A stretch of 64,000 nucleotides of DNA, from assembly GCA_964036665.1 (NCBI GenBank), contig OZ038530.1, forward strand, positions 9,326,501 to 9,390,500, read 5' to 3'. Under the pieces are notes generated by a model. The model was not told where the DNA came from and ran no database searches. It saw nothing but the letters and a program-made list of their open reading frames with translations. The translations under genes were made by a program, and so were the position numbers. This document shows positions 32,602-44,644 of this stretch, piece after piece. The DNA comes from Gordius sp. MW1. Taxonomy: Eukaryota; Nematomorpha; Gordioida; Gordea; Gordiidae. Position 1 is the stretch's first letter, and every line of letters starts with the position of its first letter.

Positions 32602-34755
32602 GAATTATAAATATTGGAAAACATTCCGATATTGCTATCGACATTATATTTACAGATGGTAATGCCGATTTTTAGTCCGATAAAAAAAGATTCGCGATTA
32701 TCATGGGATAGTAGAAAAGAAATTTGTTTCCTTATCTTTTTTAAAATTGTTTTTAAGGCTTGGGGGCCAAAGGCAAAATTTTAGGAGTGAAATGGGGTTT
32801 ATTTATCTTTTATCATTGCAATCACAATGAAAAATCATAACGTGATTAAAACTGCAAAATGCCTAAATCTAACCCCATACGATATTGATTATGTTTTTAT
32901 TTTGATTGAAATTTTTAAAAAGACACCGTGAAGATATTTATATTTGAGAATATATTTGACTAAGTAAATATAAACCTTAAATGGAATTTTAGAATTTCTT
33001 ATAGATAAACGATGAGCTTTTATATAATATTGGGCCATTGTGGGCATATAGTGTTGTACTTTTTACAATACTAGTGAAAAAACATATTCACCATTAATTA
33101 TATAAAATAAAAGTTAAAAAATCAGAAAGAATTGTTGTTATTCTTATATCAATTTTAGGCTTGAAAACAAACCCCGCTTTGCCCCCTCTTATCCGTTCCC
33201 GAGAACTATCCCCTCGCTGAAATTCAAATTTTACCCAAAGTCTCAGGTTAAATTGTCAAATTTAGAATCTTTTATATAATATTTGATATTTTTAAGGGAA
33301 ATACGTAATTTGCCATACTTTTGGTGATTTTCAATTTAAACTTTTTATTGTTAATAATAAAAAAATGATAAAAAGGGGAGCAATCATTGAAGCTAACCTA
33401 TTGCTAAATAATATATTAGTTTAAAATCAAATTGGTAAATTGTTTATATATTTTGTTTTGTTTGTAGAATGGCATTTTTTAATTTATAATTAATATATAA
33501 TCACTTATAGACTATCCACCCTGTTATCAGACATTGTTTTAATCCTTCAAGTATAGATCGGGCTCTATACACCCTTACAAAACCCTGGAAGCCATCCTTA
33601 AATTACGGGTTTGAATCATTTGTTTACATTTAATTTTTAATGATAGTTACTTTTGCAAATTTGTATTATATATTAATTTCTGAAATTCAAACTTTTTTAT
33701 GCTTATTTTTTACTGTTTGAAAATAAAAATTGTTGGGAAAAGACTTTTATAACAGCTATTTAATATTGACTTTTAATGTATTTATAGATGAGCTGCGTAC
33801 AAGAAGTCTTCAATCATTGACCTGAAGATATGTATTGTTTAATTTAGTCCCCGACCTGTACAAAATTATGTTTATTGAATTTTGTGAAAAATTGATCATG
33901 AAAATTTCGTATTTTGTTTGTCAATTTATTATATATTTTATATAATCATACAAATTAAGAACGTTCCTTTATTATATCCAATTAATTAGTACCGAATTTT
34001 TTTGTAAATTTCATTATTGACATAATCAAAATATTTATATTTTCTCAGAATCACTTCGACATTTTGTATATACGATTATCATGTTGGAATCATATGTAAA
34101 TATAAATTATTTTGTTAAAGTTTGTTGTCTCAGGATTATGATATTATATGATTTATTGCGTTATACTAACGTTATAAATGTATTTATTAAATTGTATAAT
34201 ATAGCTTTAAACATTTCCCATATTCAAAAATATTGGATAAATTAAAATATAGTGAATAAGTATAATAATTATTAATATTTTAAAAAACCTAAATATAATA
34301 TACATTTATTGAATCTAAATCGCCATGTTCAGTCTATGGCTAATAATCTAAAATGTCCATTTTTTGAAAATAAATCAATAAATCTAGAAAATTCGTTAAA
34401 TTTAAATAATAATTATAAGGGATTATGGCGAGATTAATGATGCATTTTTAAATCAAGAATTGATAGAAGTGTGAAAATTAATATATGTCGCTAAAATTAG
34501 TGCGGCTTTTAAAAAATGGGCACTTAACACACCTTGCATCAAAATGTGGTTAGTTTTTAGATACAATTAACATGGGAGAGGGGGCATAAATCGAAGCCTC
34601 CTCAAACCATATATTTCTCTTGATTTAAATTTTTTATTATTTAAATGATAAAAATTTGTTTTTGCTTTTATATTGATACATATTTAGTGAAAATGTATGA
34701 AAACGTGAAAATATTAAGTGTTGGAATTATTTGGAAAACATTCAGATATAGCTAG
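32602..34755. other. Non-coding part of the segmental duplication
   Basis: AT-rich, no coding or element ends recognised apart from the preserved empty sites. Nearly the same sequence recurs in copy 2. Confidence 0.5.
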
Positions 34756-34958
34756 TAGAGGTGTGCACTGATCAATCCGATCCGCGTCCGAACTCGGATT
34801 CGGACGGATCGGATCGGATCGTATTTAGATTTTAAAAAACTCGGATCGGATCGGATTTAGATTTTTAAAAACTCGGATCGGATCGGATGGATATAAAATT
34901 ATTCAAAAACCCTTCGGATCGGATCGGATCAAAAAAATTTGATCCGTGCACACCTCTA
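34756..34958. mobile_element. 203 bp hAT MITE with GGATC repeats
   Basis: TIR TAGAGGTGTGCAC with its inverse GTGCACACCTCTA, and a perfect 8-bp duplication ATAGCTAG at 34748-34755 and 34959-34966. The interior is a chain of GGATCGGATCGGAT repeats. The duplicated copy at 59447-59668 has one more repeat block, so the array changed length after duplication. Confidence 0.88.
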
Positions 34959-34966
34959 ATAGCTAG

Positions 34967-36490
34967 TGAATCATATTTATAAATTGTCATAATATTTAAA
35001 TAACATGCAAAAGTTGCAATCAATGAATTGTTGATATTTTAATGGGCAAAACTCATTCCTAACGGGTTTGGACCTTGCCTTAAACAAACCTAGACGGGCT
35101 CGGGCGGGCTTAAAACGGGTAGGGGTTTTAATGATTTGTTAATTTATATGATGATTATTCTATTAAGACCAGAGTGGGCATTTTAGGAGAATAATATATT
35201 TACCTATGGAATAAAGATATATTTGCCTAGAATTTTTTAGATTATTTGTTTACAAGTCAAATTTTGATTTTTATAAAAGTGTTTAAAATTGGGATATAAT
35301 ATTTTACAAATGAGGTTAACTAAAATTTTGTCCATAATATTTCTTGTCTTGACTACGATATTTTTTGGGATTTTACGGTTTAAACCACTTTAACAAATAT
35401 TTGCATATTTTGACTTCAAAAAACTAAGTCTATAGGGTAAGTAGCTGAGGAATTGGACTAAAATTACTTTAGTTCCTTTTAATTTCAAATCTAGTTTCTC
35501 TAATTTTAAATCTATCAAAATGAAAACAATTCTTTTTACCTTATATAAATTTTAATATATTTTTTAAAGCATTTTAATAAACTATTTACGATAAAATATG
35601 TTTAATTATGTTTAAATAACAACATCTCTCTTTAAATATTTCTAGAATATCTTTTAAATAAAAGTGATGACATATATTAATTAAGAATGCCTTTTGTCTT
35701 AACCAATGACGTATAAGTATAGAACAATCGTATAAACGTAATTGGTTTTTTTACAAAAGCATCATTCTAATTTTCTCTGCCATTTTGAATAGAAACTATT
35801 TACTTACAAAAGAAATAATTGTTTCAACTTCACTTCTGAAATAATATCCAAATTCTGCATGAATAAAGGTAAGAATTTTTTATTTTATTTCCTTAATAAC
35901 TATATATTTTAAGTTTGTTAAAATTTTTGGAATTTCGTAATTTTTCGACTAATTCTATATTGTTTTAAACTTTATTAATAAACTCAATGTTTTTAAAGAT
36001 TAAAATTTTAAATTCTTTAATATAATTAACAAAATACGTGTTTGTAACGAGATCGAAATTAAAAACCTATATCTTAAGATACTATACACAGATTGTAAGC
36101 TTTTTAATTCCATTATCAAAATTATTCTGAGTAACAAAAAAAGTACTTTTTTAATTTTATATAAATTAAATATTTTCAATTATAATAAATTTAAATCGCT
36201 ATTAACACATCTAATTTTTTATTTTATAATATTAATTCAATTAAATAATTTACTTTAAAAATCAACATAAACTTTGATACTAAAAATAAATGTTTTTTTA
36301 GACTTGTTATATCAAAACAATATATTTTTCTTAGATTTTCAATTGTTTTTCTAAACTAAATTTTAAACTTTTAATCACTTGCCATAGCCACGTTTAATAA
36401 ATTCGATGTATCGGCCAGCTTAAATCATGCGTTAATTCTCCTTAGGCATGCTTGCGAAACAATCCTTACTTTTAAACTTGGAATAGTTTT
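34967..36490. other. AT-rich non-coding part of the duplication
   Basis: No gene is firmly supported. At 35859-35868 an ATG runs into a perfect donor (ATGAATAAAG then GTAAGAATT), which could be a tiny first exon leaving in phase 1. It is preserved in copy 2 at 60569-60578. No following exon was found. Confidence 0.3.
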
Positions 36491-36817
36491 AATTGCTATG
36501 CAATTTATGGGCTCGTTTTTTGTTGTCCGTCGTCCGTCCACCAAGTTATTGGCGCCAGCTTTGTGACCTGGATCTCCCGGGTTCAAGCTCGGGAGAGGAC
36601 GAATTTTTTTATTTTTTTTTTAAATAAATTAATATTTTGTCCTTGTTAATATCATTGATAATATGACTTTTTGACCTTCAGCTGGCTCCTGACCAATAAA
36701 AATATGACCATTGGCCTAATAAATTGAATTTTTTTTTCGTTTTGAATAGGGTATATTAGGTTAACATTGATAATTACCCTATACCCTTTCCTACAAGGGC
36801 CTATGCCTCTACTGATA
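36491..36817 (+). repeat. HINE-like repeat fragment, block end
   Basis: GCTATGCAATTTATGGGCTC, GTTGTCCGTCGTCCG, the tRNA-like module at 36536-36605 (CCACCAAGTTATTGGCGCCA ... GGGTTCAAGCTCGGGAGAGG) and TGACCATTGGCCTAATAAA. It continues straight into the gypsy/gene unit at the same junction as 19200. Confidence 0.65.
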
Positions 36818-36919
36818 TGGGATCATAAGGTAAATGGCCAGTAATTCTCGGCTGAAGGTGCTGTAGCGTGTTTGAGTTTGTGAAAGTTTCTTTGAATAGC
36901 AGGCAAGTGGTAGAATATC

Positions 36920-38043
36920 ACCGTTTAATGTTTGTTGTTGTAGAACTCCTCCTACTGCTAAATTGGAAGCATCAGGAGTGAGTGACAGTTTGCCTTTTCG
37001 TTTAAATGAAATAGACTAGTTATTTGTTTAAGGGCTTGTTTTGCCTGAATAAATGCGTCTTTAGCTTCCTGTGTTAACTCAATTGGTCTTTTGGTATTGT
37101 CGAGGTGATCGGTTAATAGTTTGAGGAGATCTGCACATTTAGGGATAAACCTCCGGTAAAAATTTATCATGCCGATAAATCTTCACAATTGTGTCATTGA
37201 AGTTGGGGTTGGAGATTTGTCAATGGTGTTTATTTTATCGGGCAGGTTTTAACCCTTAAGACGTCACGATGTGTCCTAAGAACTCAATTTCCTTTACGCC
37301 CCATTTACATTTTTGCATATTGACATTAATCCCGTTATCGAAAAGTCGTTGTATTACTTGTTCAACGTGTACTTTGTGTTCTGCTAGTGAAGAACTGACG
37401 ATTAATATGTCATCCAAATAGGTAAATGTATGGTCCAATCCCCTGATAGCATGGTCAACGAATCTTTGAAACGTTTGTGCTGCATTTCTTAGACCGAAAG
37501 GCATGCGTAAGAAATCGAATAAACCGAATTGGGTTGTGATGGCGGTTTTTTGGGTATCTTCTGGTGCCATTGGGATTTGGTGATAAGCACGAACTAAATC
37601 CAGTAGTGAACATATTTTTACCAGCCACAAAATCATGTATATGCGGTAGAGGGTAATGATCAGGAATTGTTTTGATATTGAGAGCCCGATAATCTCCGCA
37701 TGGTCTCCACTCTTTATTGTTCTATTTGAGTGCCATGTGTAGTGGTGAAGCCCAGCTGCTATTTGAAGGAAGTTCTGATGATGCCTAAATCCATCATGTG
37801 CATGAATTCATCTTTGGCTATCTTCAGTTTTTCAGCATTCAAACGTCTGGGTTTGGAAAATACTGGCGGCCCTTTTGTTTCTATATGGTGTTGGGTATTA
37901 TGTTTTGCTGTTGGCGTATATTCTGTAGCTTTAAACACGGCGGGGAATTTTTTTAGTAACCAAGTAAATTCCGGAGGATTTACTACCGCCAATTGTGAGT
38001 TTACTGCGATCTGGATGACCGGTGTAATTTGTGTTTCGATCAA
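36920..38043 (-). pseudogene. Ty3/gypsy polymerase fragment, copy 2 (fossil)
   Basis: Minus-strand pieces: FPAVFKATEYTPTAKHNTQH and [40 protein letters not shown], the catalytic [13 protein letters not shown], and CKWGVKEIEFLGHIVTS, then MINFYRRFIPKCADLLKLLT leading toward RNase H. This is Ty3/gypsy reverse transcriptase. It is partial and broken in several places. The near-identical copy at 19490-20640 shows that it was duplicated after it decayed. Confidence 0.88.
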
Positions 38044-38322
38044 TTGTTTTTTTTAAATATTAATTAAAAAGTTAAAATTACTTAAAAAGTCAGCTCCTAA
38101 TACTGGGAATTTTAAGTTAGAAATTGTAAAGATCAATCCCTGGCCGACAGCTGGCCACCTTTAATAGATGACACATGCGACGCTTTTAAATTACAATTAA
38201 TAATTTTGATATTTTGTTTTATACCCGCTCTTAGATTTTTCCAATTTTAACTCTTCGTTTTCCTAATGTTTTTATGTCAAAAATGAACAAACAGATCGAA
38301 ATTTGTTTTGGAAAATACCTAC

Positions 38323-38840
38323 CTTTATCACGTTCGTTCAACATTTTGACTATAGCGCCATCTCTAATAACTCCGCGGCGGGCCCATAATTTAAACGCGA
38401 CCTCAACTTTATCGACGCAATTTGGAGTTCCGCAAGGGGTTGCCAGGCTGGTGCAAATATCGTGGGCAATTTGGCCTATATCGATATCGACTAGGCAAGA
38501 CGTGAGTGTGAACGTTAAGAAAGGGATCGGTTCTTGAACAACTGATGCTTTTAGATGAGACAAGTTATCATAGGTTGGATGATCTATGGTAGAGATGGAA
38601 GTTTCTAAAAGATCTAAGCCCATCTCGACTTGCCCAATTTCGGGTTTGGGCTCTTCGCTTTTCGATGCGAGAATAATTTCGGGGTTTTCGTCAAATTATC
38701 ATTGATTTCACCCTTTTTAATCCCCAATACGTCATCCGGCCTGTGAAGGGGTGTGTGGGGCGATAGAAAGGGGAAAATAAGCGCACTTCGGGCGTTAACG
38801 CTCCTCGTTCTAGCACAAATTTCCACTAAGCTACTAGCGA
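38323..38840 (-). pseudogene. Exon of unidentified gene, copy 2
   Basis: Same exon as 20899-21423, with matching acceptor and the strong GTAGGTAT donor on the minus strand. Reads SVVQEPIPFLTFTLTSCLVD, GQIAHDICTSLATPCGTPNC and VEVAFKLWARRGVIRDGAIV. It is seven bases shorter than copy 1, so its frame does not stay open throughout. An intact source gene presumably exists elsewhere in the genome. Family unknown. Confidence 0.5.
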
Positions 38841-38931
38841 CTGCAGCGTGTAAACGTAAAATGAGCTTATTAGTTTCGAATAAAAAATTATTAAAAATCA
38901 AAGTTCTTTAAACGTTTGAATAGTTCAAAGC

Positions 38932-39094
38932 CACAGGCGTAGTCCTTGTGAGAGGGGCGTCTGCACCCCTCTAAATGCAAAAATCAGTTAAAATTTAATA
39001 TTAAAAAGGCTAAAATTTCAAAAATTATCATTTTGCCTCTCCCTAAATCATTGTTGCCCCCCCCCTCTAATTCCAATCCTGGCAACTCCCATGA
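38932..39094. mobile_element. Short TIR MITE, copy in duplicated unit
   Basis: Counterpart of 21520-21665, between the two gene exons. Because both units carry it at the same place, it inserted before the duplication. Confidence 0.5.
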
Positions 39095-39276
39095 AGCTTG
39101 TTTATTATAGTTTTGGATCTCGCGTATTATTGCTATTAAACCGATACAAGGTCGAGGGCTACAGCCTTACCTACAAATCCATAATTTATAAAAATACGAT
39201 AAGAGTTAAATAAATTCATTATAATTGCCGCTGGCATGCTAAAAAGGCTGTTTAAAGCAATGGAAAGGCTAAAACT

Positions 39277-39590
39277 TTATTTTAAACATAAAAACTCCAG
39301 GATAAATTCCAAAGTACTTGTATCGCCAACAAAAGATTTCCTAGGTTCGACATAGGACAGACCCCTACTTTGGGGTCTCATAGACCCCAGAGATGATAGT
39401 GGAATCCTATCGGGAATCAGGGGTCTAGTTGAGGTTGATTTCAAGGAAAAAGCCTTCATCTTAAAATCAATTAATAGCATTTCATCTATCATATAATCGC
39501 TAGTGTCACTAATAACGTCGCTGGGTTTATCCGAACCCAAAGAGCTGCTTCCACCTAGGCTCATAGACTGACCCAACTGGTCATTATTGC
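39277..39590 (-). pseudogene. Upstream exon of unidentified gene, copy 2
   Basis: Counterpart of 21851-22164: acceptor AG then phase-1 entry into the serine-rich SMSLGGSSSLGSDKPSDVIS, DYMIDEMLLIDFKMKAFSLK and RPQSRGLSYVEPRKSFVGDT. The frame is open to a stop near 39277. Function unknown. Confidence 0.4.
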
Positions 39591-39640
39591 CTATGAAGGA
39601 ATCAATAATAAGATTTATTAAAAAGTTTTTTCAATAGGTT

Positions 39641-41071
39641 GTGACGACTCATCTGTACTTCGTATAAATGTATCATATTTGCTATGCAATTTATGGGCGA
39701 GAAAGGTGGGAAGGGGCAATAATGCTTATAGGGGGGTATTAAATGCCTAATAATTAATTAATTATTTATACAAATTTTCCATTTATAGGCAAAATGTAAT
39801 ATAGGCAAGGGTTAGGGTTAGTTTATTGTTTGCATCTAGTTGCGTATTACATTAGTTTTTATGGCCTTTAGTGATTATGGGTCTAACAAACATTATATTA
39901 TAAAACAACACAATGTTAAGAATTTGCAGAATTGTTGGGAGAAATTTTATGTTGAATTTGAACAATTTATAATTAAAAAAATCAAAAATTTGGCCAATGG
40001 TCATTTTTTCTCCATTGGTCAGTACCAACAGATACTCTATAAGTCAATGATAGACAAAAAAACGGAAAAAAAAATTTTGATGCTCACTTTAGCAAATGGT
40101 CATTTTTTTCCATTGGTCAGCAGCCAGCACACGGTAAAAGTGGATATAAATTCATAAGAGTAAAAAAAAACGAAAAAAAAATTTTCGAATCACATTTTGG
40201 CCAATGGTCATTTTTTTCCATTGGTCAGCAGCCAGGACACGGTAAAAGTGGATATAAATTTATAATAGTCAAAAAAAACGACAAAAAAGTTTTTGAATCA
40301 CATTTTGGCCAATGGTCATTTTATTCCATTGGTCAGCAGCCAGCGGACGGCTAAAAAGTCATAATAGCAATGGTAGGAACAGGAACAATCATAAAAGTCA
40401 AAAAAAACGAAAAAAATAATTTTGATTGACATTTTGGCCAATGGTCATTTTTTCCATCGGTCAGGAGCCAGCGGACGGCCAAAAAGTCATAATAGCAATG
40501 GTAGTAACAGGAACAATCATAATAGTCAAAAAAAAAAATAAAAAATAAACTCGGATTCACATTTTGGCCAATGGTCATTTTTTTCATTGGTCAGCAGCCA
40601 GCGGACGGCCAAAAATTCTTATTATCAATGATAGTAACAAGAACAATCATAAGAGTCAAAAAAACTCCGGGATTCTAACCCCAAAACTAGTTAAATTGCA
40701 TAGCAATTAAAAAGTAAACAACTTTTATTTATGTTTATTATATAACTAGTTAAATTGCATAGCATTAAAAGTAAACAACTTTTATCTATGTTTATTATAT
40801 AATAGATAATTTAACAAATCTTATATATAACACACCGAGGGAGGAGATGAGGGGTGGGGCACCTCTTTCTCATGCATTAATTTAAAAAATAACACAGCGA
40901 GGGAGATAGAGATGAGGGGTGGGGCACCTCTTTCTCATGCATTAATTTAAAAAATCGATAACCTAATATACTCAATGCAAATAGATAGGGAGGGTAACGG
41001 ACAACGGACGGACAACGGACAACGGACGGACAACCAAAAAACGAGCCCATAAATTGCATAGCAATTAATAA
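39641..41071 (+). mobile_element. HINE-like repeat with minisatellite, second copy
   Basis: Collinear with 12800-14514: GACGACTCATCTGTACTTCG, TTTGCTATGCAATTTATGGG, GGGTTAGGGTTAG, then six minisatellite units (39980-40680), GGGGTGGGGCACCTCTTTCT repeats, GGACAACGGAC iterations and the end block CGAGCCCATAAATTGCATAG. It lacks the hairpin end because it abuts the truncated unit at 39638. Confidence 0.75.
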
Positions 41072-41781
41072 AAGTTAAACTATTCAGGACTCCATCTGAT
41101 TTTGTAATAGTATAATTTTATGTGGTTTATCAACCATGTGTATTCTCCAATTATTATTGCAATTGTTAATCCCAAATTTGTTTATGTAATCATAGGTGAG
41201 AAGCTTGTTGGGCTAGCTGTACAGGCGAGGTGGGGTGGAAAATTTCAGTTTGGAAGATATGGAAGGTTTTGGGAGTAAGGGTGTATCAAAGTGGGTTTCG
41301 TGGAAGCTAGTTCTAAGGATTAAATTAATCTGTGGTTTATATGAAGAGATAAAGCGTTTTTGTCAGCTAGGGTTTCTTGATGCGAGCCAACTTCAAAAAC
41401 AATTGGGGGGGGGGGGGGAGGGGGGGGGGTTTATTGATATTATCTTTTCATATGTTCGGAGGTGAAGAGCCAAGATATTGTCATTGTTTCATTTTCATCG
41501 CCAAAATTCATCTTTCGTTGTCATAATGTGAGGTGTTGGACGATCTGAATTACAATTTAGTAATGGCTTGGCAATCTTGGTTGATGAGCGCACTCGCAAT
41601 CGTCACGTGATTTGAATTTTATCCAGTTTTCGAAAAGGTATGAATTTCGATGTACCAAATACAAAGTTAAAATAATAATTAAAATAGTACTCACACAATC
41701 TCAATTGTTCGTGTGCCTTTAACATACAAACGTATTAGGGCTCACACAATTTTAATTGCTCCGTGTGTCTTATTTCATTCT
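41072..41781. other. Spacer left of the DIRS-like palindrome
   Basis: Contains a poly-G run at about 41405-41430. Near 41690-41770 there are two related direct phrases, ACTCACACAATCTCAATTG and GCTCACACAATTTTAATTGC, each followed by CGTGTG, just before the palindrome arm begins. A short open frame around 41235-41465 has no coding character. Confidence 0.35.
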
Positions 41782-41793
41782 CCCAAATCAGTG

Positions 41794-42482
41794 TGACTAG
41801 ATCCCACCGAAATAACCCCCTTTCCACTCCGGCATCTCCGCCGATGATTCCTTCCACGGATCCGCCAGAGGAAAGTTCGGAAAGTTCTAGAGACGGGTCT
41901 CCAACACCGTCTGGAAGGACCGAAGGCGACTTAGCAGGAGTTCTGAGAGTAATATCGGAGCAAAATCGCCGGGCTCAAGCTCAGTTCAACGAATCTCAAA
42001 GTACCATTGCACAGCTAATCCAACAACTAAACGTCCAAAGAGCCGCTCCGCCCCCAGCTATTAACATTGTACAGCCAGAACCACCGGCCAAAACGGGAGC
42101 GGAGAGAATAGCCGAGGTGACAGAAAAGATTGCAAAGCTAAAGGAACTTATGGCAATCTTTCCGGCTAAAGTGTCCCAAAGGGACCGAAAAGAAGCCCAA
42201 TATATGTTTCTAGTGTCTGAAACCCTTTCGGAGGAATCCCCCGAAATGCTTCTTAAGGAAACAGCTGCAAGGCTTACCACCCTCACCACAGCAATTAACT
42301 TTAATTGGGCCACAGCTGTTCGAAACGACAAGTCCTTTGCGGAGGACTGGAACATTCCGAACTTAGAAGTTGTTCAACCCCGTAAACAGTTATTTCAAGG
42401 CGCTGGCAGAGGCAGAGGCCTCACAAAGGGCCGCCACATCAAAAAGGCGCCGGCCTCTGCCAGGGGTAAGGCGCAGACTTAA
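41794..42482 (+). pseudogene. DIRS-like gag-type ORF, left arm (fossil)
   Basis: About 230 residues. A proline/serine-rich start is followed by a coiled-coil segment around residues 60-110 (VLRVISEQNRRAQAQFNESQ), a helical central region (EVTEKIAKLKELMAIFPAKV) and a basic glycine/arginine-rich tail (GAGRGRGLTKGRHIKKAP). This layout suits a nucleic-acid-binding structural protein. No zinc knuckle is present. The matching ORF in the other arm is at 46848-47525. Confidence 0.6.
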
Positions 42483-42845
42483 AGCCTTGGTAGGATCGTG
42501 GGAAGTCGGGCCAAACGGCGTACCGCTTCCCGAAGGAGGGAATACATCCAAGTCTCCTCGCTGGCTCGCTCAATTAATATTCTAAATCAGGGAGAGCGCC
42601 GTTGGATTTTCTCTCCTTCCGAACTCCCGTCGGTAGCGACGGGAGCGATCCATTTACCTAATAATGAATATTCCGACATATTTGTCCCTGCCCCCAACTT
42701 CGAGCATCGTATCCAGCAGGTGGAGGCCGCCTTCGGGGGATCTGGGATCGGAAACGCTCCCAGTTTTTGGCTCCACCCTTCTATCTTCCATTGGAATAAA
42801 GAACCGTCTAACACCCCCCCCCCCCAACAGGACCCCTTGACATAG
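42370..42845 (+). pseudogene. DIRS-like second ORF region, left arm (fossil)
   Basis: Overlaps the end of the gag-like ORF in another frame, an arrangement known for DIRS elements. Wording includes RWIFSPSELPS, HLPNNEYSDIFVPAPNFEH and FHWNKEPSNTPPPQQDPLT. It leads directly to the reverse transcriptase region. Function unknown. Counterpart at 46481-46957. Confidence 0.5.
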
Positions 42846-42871
42846 CAACCTCCAAGTTACGCCCACATCCC

Positions 42872-44412
42872 TTGCAATCCCCGTTCACCAGAAGGATCGC
42901 CAGGAAGGGCTTCATGCCGAGGCTCGACATGGAGAAAATTCGTAATCATAATGGAATCTTCTTTACGTCCCGACGGAAAGCCATTTCTAGAGGGAAACCA
43001 GAATATTTCCAAGCCATGATCGATGCGGATGTGGTAGAGAAAACGGAGCGAAGCATCATCAAATCCGCCACCTTCTTTATTCCAAAGTCGAATGGCGATG
43101 CGAGAGTCATAACTGACTTATCACAAGTGTCCAAAAACTTTGTCCACTACCCCGTGAAACTAGCATCGATACCACTAACCTCACGACAGCTGAGCAAGTC
43201 CACATACGCAGCCAAAATAGATCTCAAGGCGGCTTTCTTTAGCATCCCCCTAAATGTCTCAGCCAGAAAATACGCCGCCTATACTCACCGTACTCACAAA
43301 TACAGATACAAAGTCCTCCCCATGGGGGCATCCTTCTCCCCGTATGTCCTCCAAACGATAGTCTCTGACCTAGCTGCCAAATCCATAACCAGCTGCAAAT
43401 ATAACGTGTACCTAGATGACATTCTCATTTATGGAAGTTCATACACGGAAGTACAAAAGGATCTCGAGTCAATGTTTTCGCTCGCAGCAGAATGGGGACT
43501 CACAGTCAACGCCCGTAAATCGTCGATACGACCTGAGCAGGACATCGAATATCTGGGCCTCAATATATCATTTCTGGACCACTCGATCCGCTGCTCGGAC
43601 AAAATCATCACACGGCTCGAGTATGCATCCGATATATTGTTTTACGCATTTGTTTCCCAAACTCCACCCCCTGAATTAATCTTATTAGAAGCGCTTGGAG
43701 TTTTAAATTACTTTTTGTATAACCTTACGGGAATGTCAAAATTACTGGCCCCTTTTTATGCATATCTGTCAGACAGGTCTAGATTTTTTAATATCAACTA
43801 TGCATGTTTCAAACTTTTCGCAATTATTAACTCTTTAATACATCGAATACCGTTATATGTCCCCCCCGACCTAACCATTTACACCGATGCCTCGAGTGAT
43901 CATATCGGGATCAATTGGGACGATAATAACCTCTCAATATCTTTTGAAAACGCCGCGGCAGCGTTTAACTTCACCCTACCAGAAGACCCACACATAACTC
44001 TTCTCGAAACGCTGGGAGCGTTGTACGGCTACGCCGTAGCGAAATATAGCGGTCGCCTCTTCCCCCGAATACGTACGGACTCGACAACCGCCTACTATAC
44101 GTACTCATGAAAGGAGGATCGAATTCTCCCATTATCGAGGAGTTGATCTCCAGGTTCGTGAAAGAATACGGGCTTAACGCGCTGCTGGCCATACGTTACA
44201 ACATCCAGTGGATCCCCACTGACGAGAACCCAGCTGATTACCCATCAAGAACATGGCTACCACCAGAAAGATATACAGTCCCGTCTATCTTATCAGGCGA
44301 CCCACCTGAGGCGGAAACGATGACAGAAATCTTCGACGAGGAAGACCTATTCGACTGGGAAACCTGGGCAGGTGGCGAAATTCATGTGAACGAACCATCA
44401 GAACGAAGCTAA
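42872..44412 (+). pseudogene. DIRS-like reverse transcriptase and RNase H, left arm (fossil)
   Basis: RT landmarks: ATFFIPKSNGDARVITDLSQ, AAKIDLKAAFFSIPLNVSAR, KVLPMGASFSPYVLQTIVSD, YNVYLDDILIYGSS and ARKSSIRPEQDIEYLGLNIS. RNase H follows: TIYTDASSDHIGINWDDNN, HITLLETLGALYGYAVAKYS, RIRTDSTTAYYTYS and IQWIPTDENPADYPSRTW. The RT-to-RNase H order without integrase, and the DSTTA and NPADYPSR phrases, point to DIRS-type enzymes. A similar order occurs in pararetroviruses, but nothing else supports that. Not a single intact frame. Confidence 0.75.
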
Positions 44413-44475
44413 CCCATGCGCGATCTCCAATACACGCGTATATAAACGAAAACCTATACTTAGCCACCGCTCTTT

Positions 44476-44547
44476 GGCATTTCGCGTTGTCGTACATTTA
44501 TATATACCTGATTCGTTCAATACCTTATCCACCTTACATTAAAATTT
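44476..44547 (+). repeat. Terminal repeat R of DIRS-like element, left arm
   Basis: Sequence GGCATTTCGCGTTGTCGTAC through CACCTTACATTAAAATTT in the 3' region. Its mirror copy is at 44782-44853. An additional copy precedes the gag-like ORF of the right arm at 47549-47617, so R is present at both ends of the right-arm element. Confidence 0.7.
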
Positions 44548-44644
44548 CGCCACCATATTTACCTTTTTACGCGTTGCTTATACTTGTGTTTATTTACTTA
44601 CATATTTGTAGTTTATTTTTGAAAAATCAATAAACGCTGTGGGG

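Larger units (their letters stand above)
31746..36788. repeat. Segmental duplication, copy 1 (about 5 kb)
   Basis: Collinear with 49918-61494 from TACCGTTTTTTCGCCATTTT onward, with high identity by eye over the whole length. This copy lacks the Helitron and gypsy insertions present in copy 2 and so preserves their empty sites at 33281/33282 and 33832-33836. It includes the fourth exon of the gene at 29435-32601 and a hAT MITE at 34756-34958. The right end runs into a HINE-like repeat shared by both copies. Confidence 0.9.
36818..39638 (-). repeat. Duplicated unit, copy 2: gypsy fragment plus gene exons
   Basis: Matches 19200-22200 throughout. It ends abruptly at AGTTTTTTCAATAGGTTGT, where the next HINE-like repeat begins (GACGACTCATCTGTACTTCG). 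The copy-1 sequence continues beyond that point, so copy 2 is the truncated one. Confidence 0.8.

Noticed and set aside
41235-41465. 76-residue frame ending in a glycine run
   Set aside because: The glycine run is a poly-G tract; the rest has no recognisable domain or splice context.
41996-42355. 119-residue antisense frames within each DIRS-like arm (also 46972-47331)
   Set aside because: They mirror the gag-like ORF on the opposite strand and carry no independent signal.
42872-44412. Pararetrovirus or hepadnavirus-like integration
   Set aside because: RT and RNase H wording and gene order fit DIRS better, and no movement, capsid or surface protein of those viruses is seen.
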